DNA of 29,949 bases from JAXLWB01 sp046328715. Its GTDB lineage: Bacteria > Chloroflexota > Anaerolineae > Caldilineales > Caldilineaceae. How positions within the stretch are numbered: position 1 is the stretch's first letter; every line of letters starts with the position of its first letter. The notes under the pieces were generated by a model, which ran no database searches, was not told the origin of the DNA, and saw only the letters and a list, made by a program, of their open reading frames with translations. Position numbers and translations under genes: made by a program. Positions 24,296 through 29,949 of this stretch are shown here, piece after piece. The stretch covers positions 1-29,949 of the forward strand of contig JAXLWB010000076.1 in NCBI GenBank assembly GCA_046328715.1, written 5' to 3'.

Positions 24296-24632
24296 GTGAT
24301 GTTGACTCTATTCTGCACGTTGAACCAATCACTTGCTGCGACCAAAAGCAAAACCGTTGCACCGTGCAGGATAAAAGGGAGCGTCCTCTATCAATGATAA
24401 AGTTACTTAGGAGTTACAATTGAATTACAGACTTGTACGGATAATAGCGAACTATCGAACTTGTGTCAAGTTAGAAAAAAGGTAAGAATATATGATATAT
24501 CTTTAGCCAAAGTAGAAAAGTGGCAAAGTTGAAGAGTTGAAAGATCATGGAGTGGCAAAATGGTAGCGTCGTTTATTTCTCTTCTACTTTTCCACTCTGC
24601 CACTTTTCAACGCTTAACAAACGGACCAACTT
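24296..24632. other. 337-bp divergent intergenic region
   Basis: The first two thirds are AT-rich and must carry promoters for the small membrane protein (minus) and the Gfo/Idh gene (plus). TTGAAT followed by GATAATA in the 24419-24448 area is the best plus-strand candidate, but the spacing is poor. The last third is the octamer hairpin repeat at 24511-24611. No small gene or RNA was recognised. Confidence 0.5.
24511..24611 (+). repeat. Quasi-palindrome before the Gfo/Idh gene, octamer family AGTKGMAR (copy 2)
   Basis: The left arm (24511-24543) is four consecutive 8-9-nt words of the form AGTNGNAA. The right arm (24581-24611) is the complement of the same words. GAAAAGTGGCA and its exact complement occur in opposite arms, and the flanking words pair imperfectly. 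Here the repeat is on the plus strand, again with the purine arm first and the pyrimidine arm next to the downstream start codon (24633). Confidence 0.82.
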
Positions 24633-25709
24633 ATGGAAAAACTTCGTGCAATTATTATCGGCACTGGCGGCATCGCAACCTCGCACGTCAATGCCTTACG
24701 CCAGGCTTCGGATCGTGTTGATCTGGTTGCGGGCATGGATATCGACGCTGACCGTGCCAGCGCCTTCTGTGAAACCAACCAAATTCCTCGTTCTTACACC
24801 AGCCTGGACGAGATCTTACGCTGCGAACAGCCGCAACTCGTCCACATTGCCACGCCGCCTGGCACTCACGCCGAACTATGCGTCGCAGCAATGGAAGCAG
24901 GGGCCTGGGTGCTCTGCGAAAAGCCACTCTGTGCCTCCCTGGCCGAGATGGATCGCATCGAAGCTGCCGAAGCGCGTACCGGTAACTTTTGCAGCAGCGT
25001 CTTTCAATGGCGCTTCGGCTCGGCGGGTCAACACCTCAAACGGCTGATTGACCAAGGCACCTTGGGACGACCCTTGGTCTGCGTCAACCTGACCACCTGG
25101 TATCGTACCCACGCCTATTACGCCGTACCCTGGCGTGGTAAATGGAGCACCGAGCTAGGCGGCGTCACGATGGGACATGGCATCCACTCGATGGATTTTA
25201 TGTTGTTTCAACTGGGTGAATGGCAAGAGGTTCGTGCGATGATGGGCACGCTCGACCGCAAGATCGAAGTGGAAGATGTCTCAATGGCGATAGTGCGCTT
25301 TGCCAATGGGGCGATGGCCAGCATCACCAACAGTGTGCTCTCGCCGCGTGAGGAATCCTATCTGCGTTTTGATTTCGAGAAGGCGACAGTCGAACTGACC
25401 CATCTCTACAGCTACAACAATTCACATTGGCGCTTTTCGGCGGTCAAAGGTTCAGCTTGGGAGGCCGAAGTTGACTCGTGGCAGCAGATGTCCGAAGACA
25501 TTCAATCATCCCATGCAGCTCAATTGCAGGCTATGTTGCACAGCTACGAGAAGCGCGAGCGCCCTCCGGTCAGCGGACCCGATGTGCGCGGCACGATTGA
25601 CTTTCTCGCCAGCCTCTATAAGTCGGCTATCACCGGCCAACCCGTTCAGCGTGGCTCGATCACATCGGATGATCCCTTCTATCATGCTATGAATGGCGTA
25701 CGCAGTTGA
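24633..25709 (+). CDS. Gfo/Idh/MocA family NAD(P)-dependent oxidoreductase
   Basis: 358 aa. The N-terminal Rossmann domain has GTGGIA at 10-15; CEKP with Glu96-Lys97-Pro98 is the family hallmark, where Lys acts in catalysis; GHGIHSMDF (His182, His185, Asp188) is the C-terminal-domain catalytic motif. These enzymes oxidise or reduce sugars, inositols and related alcohols in the cytoplasm; substrate here is unknown, but nearness to a GH4 gene and an importer fits a role on an imported sugar. The gene is alone on the plus strand, preceded by a hairpin repeat and with a weak Shine-Dalgarno. Confidence 0.92.
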   Translation: MEKLRAIIIGTGGIATSHVNALRQASDRVDLVAGMDIDADRASAFCETNQIPRSYTSLDEILRCEQPQLVHIATPPGTHAELCVAAMEAGAWVLCEKPLCASLAEMDRIEAAEARTGNFCSSVFQWRFGSAGQHLKRLIDQGTLGRPLVCVNLTTWYRTHAYYAVPWRGKWSTELGGVTMGHGIHSMDFMLFQLGEWQEVRAMMGTLDRKIEVEDVSMAIVRFANGAMASITNSVLSPREESYLRFDFEKATVELTHLYSYNNSHWRFSAVKGSAWEAEVDSWQQMSEDIQSSHAAQLQAMLHSYEKRERPPVSGPDVRGTIDFLASLYKSAITGQPVQRGSITSDDPFYHAMNGVRS

Positions 25710-25751
25710 CCGATAGTCTAGGATTCCTGCGGAATGACATGCCTGCTCCTT

Positions 25752-25790
25752 GGATTGTTGGGTGAACATTACGGCAGCACCCAACGATCC
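25752..25790. terminator. Hairpin between convergent Gfo/Idh and permease-prefix genes
   Basis: Arms 25752-25764 and 25778-25790 pair over 13 bp with one G-T wobble and a 13-nt loop. It sits between two convergent genes as a terminator would, but lacks a T tract on either side, so efficiency is doubtful. The rest of the 139-bp gap shows nothing. Confidence 0.5.
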
Positions 25791-25848
25791 TGGGATTGAT
25801 TGCTGTCGGGCGGCAAGGCTTGCGTCCTGCATCCTACTCTCACTTTGC

Positions 25849-26382
25849 TTAGCCCCGTCGGGCGAGGTTGAGCACTTTTTGCTTCAGGCATGCCCACTCC
25901 GACTTGTCCGATTGGCGATTGGCAGCGTAGAAACTCATGTACATACTGAACCATAGGGCGTACATCAAAAGCGAGATTTGTGTGAACGTTCCTGTACCAT
26001 CCAGAATCCAGGCAGTGGCGGCAATGATCACTGCAAAAAGGATCAGGTTGGCAATAGTAAGCTGTTGTAGTTTCTTCTTCGACATAGTGGTTTTCTCCGT
26101 TGCAAGTTGATGTTCCTCCCCTTCACAGATTAGTTTGGAGAGTAAACTACGATTTTTTGCGAACTCGGCGTTGAGCAGAGTTGGATCGCCCAATTGTTGC
26201 GTCGCCAAGGCAAATGCTTCTTTGATTGGTACCCCATTGGCAAGTTGACGCTCAATCTCGCAGTAAAGATGGTCCTGCAGTTCGTCAATGGTTGTTCGAT
26301 CCGTCCTGCTCTTGTCAACGATCTGCTGGCACCACCGATCAACTGCGCTGTGTAATAGGAACTCTTGCTCTGGTTTGTTCAT
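25849..26382 (-). CDS. Permease-prefix-domain membrane protein paired with PadR
   Basis: 177 aa from the ATG at 26380-26382, which overlaps the PadR stop as ATGA (translational coupling); the longer frame to 26430 would run back through PadR. Residues about 1-85 form a helical domain with DELQDHLYCEIERQLANG and EAFALATQQLGDP, as in the permease prefix domain 1 that is often encoded next to PadR regulators. A basic stretch (MSKKKLQQL) leads to two membrane helices (LILFAVIIAATAWIL and ISLLMYALWFSMYMSF). The full FtsX-like permease usually joined to this domain is missing. It may sense or transmit an envelope signal; function is not known. Confidence 0.78.
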   Translation of the reverse strand: MNKPEQEFLLHSAVDRWCQQIVDKSRTDRTTIDELQDHLYCEIERQLANGVPIKEAFALATQQLGDPTLLNAEFAKNRSLLSKLICEGEEHQLATEKTTMSKKKLQQLTIANLILFAVIIAATAWILDGTGTFTQISLLMYALWFSMYMSFYAANRQSDKSEWACLKQKVLNLARRG

Positions 26383-26714
26383 GCCATCCCGCCTTCCAAC
26401 TGCTGTAACATGCCATGAAGACTCTGCCAATGCGAGCGCTGAAGACGCAGTTCCTCGGCACCTTCCTGATGGAGACGATAATATTTGCGTTTGCGCCCTG
26501 TTTCCTCCGCCTCACCCCAGTAGGACTCAATCAGTCCACGCTTTTCCAGTCGATGCAGGATCGGATAAAGCATTCCGTCGGACCATTCCATTTCTCCACC
26601 CGACAACAGATGGACACGCTGAATAATCTCGTAGCCATAACTATCGCCATGGCTGAGAATCGAAAGAATCAGCGGTGTGGCTGCTGCTGCTACCAAATCT
26701 TTGGGTACATTCAT
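26379..26714 (-). CDS. PadR family transcriptional regulator
   Basis: 111 aa from the ATG at 26712-26714; the frame extends to a TTG at 26729, but the ATG has a purine-rich site (GGAAACGGG) just before it. Typical PadR winged helix: PLILSILSHGDSYGYEIIQRV, GEMEWSDGMLYPILHRLEKRGLIES and GRKRKYYRLHQEGAEEL, with a short C-terminal dimerisation helix (PadR-s2 type). Members repress their own promoter and a neighbouring membrane or efflux gene, and release DNA on binding an effector. The promoter upstream has perfect -35 and -10 boxes covered by a 24-bp tandem repeat, a likely operator. Confidence 0.92.
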   Translation of the reverse strand: MNVPKDLVAAAATPLILSILSHGDSYGYEIIQRVHLLSGGEMEWSDGMLYPILHRLEKRGLIESYWGEAEETGRKRKYYRLHQEGAEELRLQRSHWQSLHGMLQQLEGGMA

Positions 26715-26752
26715 ATCCCGTTTCCACAATTGTTACAGTGAGACAGATTTAC

Positions 26753-26800
26753 TATACATAGAGCTGCTAGGGATATTATACGTAGAACTACTAGGTATGT
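26753..26800 (-). repeat. 24-bp tandem direct repeat over the padR promoter (candidate operator)
   Basis: Copies 26753-26776 and 26777-26800 agree at 19 of 24 positions (TATAC-TAGA-CT-CTAGG core). The first covers part of the -10 box and the expected start site, the second covers the spacer and enters the -35. Copy 2 also has ATAC...GTAT symmetry and GTAG-AA-CTAC, which suits a dimeric PadR protein. Confidence 0.7.
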
Positions 26801-26803
26801 CAA
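26775..26803 (-). promoter_or_regulatory. Consensus sigma-70-type promoter of the padR gene
   Basis: In minus sense TTGACA (26803-26798), a 17-bp spacer and TATAAT (26780-26775): both boxes and the spacing match the consensus exactly. The expected transcript starts near 26768, about 55 nt before the PadR ATG. Such a strong promoter normally needs a repressor, which fits the repeat on top of it. Confidence 0.85.
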
Positions 26804-26817
26804 TAGGCAATTTCAGT

Positions 26818-26913
26818 GCCGTCAGCGTGAGCATCTGGTTGCCCCTTACTGACATGCGGGGTTCTGAACGCGCACTTCTGAGCCGTTAGCATAAGCATAC
26901 GGCCCTTACTCAC
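26818..26913. repeat. Pair of ~32-36 bp diverged direct repeats upstream of padR
   Basis: Copies 26818-26853 and 26882-26913 both read GCCGTYAGCRTRAGCAT, a variable piece, then CCCTTACTSAC. The second overlaps the stop codon of the membrane-protein gene at 26906. They lie upstream of the padR promoter and could be a regulator site or a local duplication; each may fold weakly. Confidence 0.55.
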
Positions 26914-27301
26914 CGGGTACCCGTTGGGTGGCGTTCTGATGTGGGGTGGTGAAATAGGCGACGACAAAGCTCACGCCATAGGCAAAGTCGAGCAGGGCAG
27001 AGAAGAGGACTGGGTTAGGCAATCTTCCCTGGGCGAAGAGCCAGCAGCCAGCGACGACAAAGGTTACTTTTTCCAAGATCGCAACCAGCATCAAGGGTCG
27101 ATAGCGCACCGGATCAGTGGAGATGAACAGAAAAGCGATCTGCCACGCCAATGTCACACCGATAAAGCCATAATAATATTCGGGATGGGTGATGGCGGGC
27201 GGCATTGTTGCTGCGATCTGTGCTTCATAAAAATAAAGCGGTAAGATCTGCAAAAGCCCAATCGTGCCCGCAATGCGAAACGCCCATTTTGCCGTTTTCA
27301 T
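26906..27301 (-). CDS. Small four-helix membrane protein of unknown function
   Basis: 131 aa, not recognised. Four likely membrane segments: about 8-24 (FRIAGTIGLLQILPLYF), 44-62 (GFIGVTLAWQIAFLFIS), 70-90 (LMLVAILEKVTFVVAGCWLFA) and 98-118 (LFSALLDFAYGVSFVVAYFTT), with a polar tail. The layout recalls small DoxX-like or DUF membrane proteins. It starts 9 bp after the stop of the BTAD-type regulator, so the two are probably co-transcribed and may be a regulator with its target. The Shine-Dalgarno is weak (AAGAAG). Confidence 0.75.
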   Translation of the reverse strand: MKTAKWAFRIAGTIGLLQILPLYFYEAQIAATMPPAITHPEYYYGFIGVTLAWQIAFLFISTDPVRYRPLMLVAILEKVTFVVAGCWLFAQGRLPNPVLFSALLDFAYGVSFVVAYFTTPHQNATQRVPGE

Positions 27302-27310
27302 AAAAACTTC

Positions 27311-29949
27311 TTATCCAATCGAAAGCGCCATTGCTTCCTCGATTACTTGCTCTAGTGGCGCACTATGTCCTTTTTCCCAAAGCTGGTCGAAGCACGTCTG
27401 TCCCGCCTGTTGACACAAGGTAGTTAGGACCTCAGCATAGTAATCGGTTTGCTCTTTGGGCGTGACTGGAATATGCAGTTCCTGGCGCAACTGATCGGCA
27501 GCTCCCAGCAGATAGATGGCCTGCTCTGGAGCGTGGCCCACTTGGGTTAAGAAGCGAGCCAGAGATTCCAGTGCGTCGAAGATTGACCATTTGTAGCCGA
27601 GCTTGTACATAGTCTGCAAGTAGCGGCAAAAATAAGCCAGCGCCTTGGGCAACTCCCTCAACTTCTGGGCGATTTCCCCGGCCAACGTCAGTGCCATACC
27701 CACCCCATTCGGGGCACCGATCTCATGCATGAGGGCAAGCGCCTCTTCGGCATAACGTTGGGCTTGCGCATAGTCGTTAGTGTTAAGAGCAAGCTTGCCC
27801 ACCCTGGCCACAGCGACCCCAATCCAGCGTTTATTGCCCAAAGCACGACTGAGTTTCAGACACTCTTCAAAGTAGCGGCGTGCCGCAGCCAAGTCACCTA
27901 GATAGAGCTCCGTGTCCCCAAGGTTAAAGAGAATGGCAGCAATGCGCGCTTGGTTGCCGAGCTGTTGATGCAGGCGCAAGCTCTCTAGATAGTAGTCACG
28001 CGCACGGGTCAACTGTTGCAAATCCCAGTGCAGATTACCTAGAAAATTGAAGGTATAAGCAAGCCCCTTGGCATCGTTTGATGTTTGACATAGGATTAAA
28101 CTGCGACCCAGCCGTTGTTGAGACAGGTGGTAATTTCCCTGTAACATATCGACACAGGCCAGATCTTGCAGGGAGGCTACAATCCCTTGTTGGTGATCCC
28201 ACTCTTCGAAGATCTCTAACCCGGATTGAAGACCCTGGTTTGCCTCTGCATACTCACCTTGGATTAGCGCCAGCACGCCTGCCGCATGATGCGCCCACCC
28301 CACCGTTAACCTGCTTGCAGTGTTCTGTAGAGTCAGCGCCTTATACAGCCATTGGCGTCCTTCGCTTGCATAGCCGCGAATATCCCAAAACTCGTACATG
28401 GCACTGGCCAATCGTAGAGCGGCTTCTCCATTTTTACGCTCGATCAAAAAGTCCAAGGCGACTCGTATATTGGCGTGCTCACGCTCTAGGATGTTTAACC
28501 AGATCCCCTGTTGTGCACCACTCAACGCCGACTGTGCTTCTTCTGCCAATTGCAAGAAATAGTCGGCATGACACTGGCGCAGTTGTGTTAACTCATTCAG
28601 ACTGGCGGACTGTTCCAACGCATACTCGCGCAAGGTCTCCAACAAACGGTAGCGATGCTGCCCGCCCAGTGGCTCTACCATCACCAGGGACTTGTCGACC
28701 AACTGTGAAAGCAAGTCAAGAGGTGAGAGAATTGTATTCGTCGACGAATCCACAAGCTCTTCCAATGCTTCCATGGTGAAGCCGTTGCGAAAGACTGCTA
28801 CGCTGCGGAAGAGGCGTCGTTCTTCTTCATCGAGCAGTTGGTAGCTCCAGTCGAGGGTGGCGCGTAGGGTCTGTTGGCGCGCTTGCCCTGACCGGCTGCC
28901 CTGTTTGAGTAGATCGAAGCGCGCTCCGAGGGTACTGCGGATGCGACTGGCAATTTGCTCGACCGAGAGTACTTTTATCCGGGCGGCTGCCAACTCAATT
29001 GCCAACGGAATGCCATCCAATTGGGTACAAATTTCGACTACGGCAGCCGCATTTTCCGAGTTGATCTGAAAGCCTGGCTGCACGACGCTGGCACGTTCGT
29101 AGAACAATTGCAGACCTTCGTGTTGCAAGATCGCTTCGCACAGAGGGGCCTCATCCGCTGCGGGCAAGGCCAGCGTCGGCACTTGCCACACGATCTCACC
29201 CACCACATTAAGCGATTCGCGACTGGTGGCTAGAATCTGCAAATGTGGACAGCGACTTAATAGATGATTTACCACGTCAGCCGCCGACTCAACCAGATGT
29301 TCACAGTTGTCTAGCAGCAACAGTAAGGTCTTGTCAGCCAGAAAGTTGCTCACACTTTGCAGGCACGACTCCTGCGCCACTTCGCTCACGCCGAAGGTCT
29401 TGGCGACCGCTCGGGCCACTTGTTCTCCTTCGCTCAATGCCGCCAATTCCACCCACCAAACGCCCTGCGCAAAACGGTCGAGCAGATCGGTTGCCACCTG
29501 GATCGCCAATCTGGTCTTGCCGCTGCCCCCGGCACCGGTCAAGGTAAGCAGGCGGCTACGCTTCCCTTGCGGGTCGAGCAAGCGTTTAACTTCGTTCATT
29601 GGCTCCCTGCGACCGACAAAGCTGGTCAGTGGAATAGGCAAGTTGGTGATTTTGGCTGTTGTCGAGGATCCAGGACTCTCCTGCTGTTTGATCCAGTGGT
29701 AGAGTGCAGAGGTTTCAGCCAGCGGCGGCACATCGAGGTCGTCAAGTAGTGCCCGTTCGCACTGTTCATATTGACGCAAGGCTGCCGCTCGATCCCCCGT
29801 GGCGACAAAACAAAACATCAGATGCTGATGGGCAGCTTCGTTGGCTGGCTCGAAGCGCAAAATCTGGTGGGCCACCTGGATCGCCTGGTTGTATTGGCTT
29901 TGGGAACGCAATCTGTGAGTAATTTTGAGGAAGAGTTTGAGTAAACGTG
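27311..29949 (-). CDS. BTAD/NB-ARC/TPR transcriptional regulator (AfsR/SARP-like), N-terminus outside window
   Basis: The minus-strand frame is still open at the right edge (codons continue beyond a TTG at 29911), so the DNA-binding N-terminus is missing; 878 residues are visible. They begin within a bacterial transcriptional activation (BTAD) domain, seen in QAIQVAHQILRFEPANEAAH and GDRAAALRQYEQCERALLDDL, then a linker to TSFVGRREPMNEVKRLL and an NB-ARC/STAND ATPase: P-loop TGAGGSGKTRLA (about residue 138-148 of the visible part), Walker B LLLLLDNCEHL, sensor ILATSRESL and a winged-helix DWSYQLLDEEERRLFRSVAVF. The C-terminal half is TPR repeats (LGNLHWDLQQLTRARDYYLESL and others). This is the AfsR/SARP-type signal-responsive regulator class; the visible ATPase motifs look intact. 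Confidence 0.9.
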   Translation of the reverse strand, partial: RLLKLFLKITHRLRSQSQYNQAIQVAHQILRFEPANEAAHQHLMFCFVATGDRAAALRQYEQCERALLDDLDVPPLAETSALYHWIKQQESPGSSTTAKITNLPIPLTSFVGRREPMNEVKRLLDPQGKRSRLLTLTGAGGSGKTRLAIQVATDLLDRFAQGVWWVELAALSEGEQVARAVAKTFGVSEVAQESCLQSVSNFLADKTLLLLLDNCEHLVESAADVVNHLLSRCPHLQILATSRESLNVVGEIVWQVPTLALPAADEAPLCEAILQHEGLQLFYERASVVQPGFQINSENAAAVVEICTQLDGIPLAIELAAARIKVLSVEQIASRIRSTLGARFDLLKQGSRSGQARQQTLRATLDWSYQLLDEEERRLFRSVAVFRNGFTMEALEELVDSSTNTILSPLDLLSQLVDKSLVMVEPLGGQHRYRLLETLREYALEQSASLNELTQLRQCHADYFLQLAEEAQSALSGAQQGIWLNILEREHANIRVALDFLIERKNGEAALRLASAMYEFWDIRGYASEGRQWLYKALTLQNTASRLTVGWAHHAAGVLALIQGEYAEANQGLQSGLEIFEEWDHQQGIVASLQDLACVDMLQGNYHLSQQRLGRSLILCQTSNDAKGLAYTFNFLGNLHWDLQQLTRARDYYLESLRLHQQLGNQARIAAILFNLGDTELYLGDLAAARRYFEECLKLSRALGNKRWIGVAVARVGKLALNTNDYAQAQRYAEEALALMHEIGAPNGVGMALTLAGEIAQKLRELPKALAYFCRYLQTMYKLGYKWSIFDALESLARFLTQVGHAPEQAIYLLGAADQLRQELHIPVTPKEQTDYYAEVLTTLCQQAGQTCFDQLWEKGHSAPLEQVIEEAMALSIG

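Noticed and set aside
28078..28779. 233-aa open frame on the plus strand
   Set aside because: Antisense to the TPR/NB-ARC regulator; composition (many Pro, Arg, His, Thr) is typical of a shadow frame.

Overview
The window looks like chromosomal DNA from a Chloroflexota bacterium, probably of the Caldilineae/Anaerolineae type. This is an inference from gene content and style, not from a search. The main pointers are a secreted-protein C-terminus ending in YLPLLSR, very large signalling proteins that join AAA/NB-ARC ATPases to TPR repeats, a Tat/lipobox substrate-binding protein with an Ala/Pro-rich linker, and a PadR plus permease-prefix pair. There are no rRNA, tRNA, CRISPR or transposase genes. 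Almost every gene is on the minus strand.

Layout. (1) 1-5.2 kb: tail of a surface protein, a soluble-adenylyl-cyclase-like giant (C1-C2-AAA-TPR), and a thioredoxin-fold lipoprotein closed by a symmetric bidirectional terminator. (2) 5.2-8.5 kb, minus: a three-gene unit of GH4 glycosidase, phytanoyl-CoA dioxygenase-like enzyme and beta-propeller lactonase, divergent from a class I/II aminotransferase (8.66-9.83 kb, plus). (3) 10.0-23.8 kb, minus: in transcription order, OppF-type ATPase, B12-type radical SAM protein, OppA-type binding protein, OppB, OppC, OppD, nitrilase, an unrecognised 866-aa enzyme-like protein, a SAM methyltransferase and an acyl carrier protein. (4) 23.9-25.7 kb: small membrane protein and a divergent Gfo/Idh/MocA dehydrogenase. 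(5) 25.8-29.9 kb, minus: PadR/permease-prefix pair behind a consensus promoter, a small membrane protein, and the 3' part of a BTAD/NB-ARC/TPR regulator that runs off the right edge.

How the genes fit together. An Opp-type ABC importer beside GH4, Gfo/Idh, lactonase and dioxygenase genes suggests uptake and oxidative breakdown of a glycoside or sugar-acid oligomer rather than, or as well as, peptides. The nitrilase, methyltransferase and ACP have no obvious single pathway.

The most unusual feature is between the genes. At most junctions of the transport and GH4 units the gap from stop codon to Shine-Dalgarno is filled by a long quasi-palindrome. One family is a ~150-160 bp element with ~20 bp inverted ends and a G-quadruplex motif. 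The others are hairpins whose arms are runs of degenerate 7- or 8-nt words. The words differ from junction to junction, but arm polarity toward the downstream gene is the same at all four two-armed sites. Some of these elements end in the Shine-Dalgarno region of the next gene.
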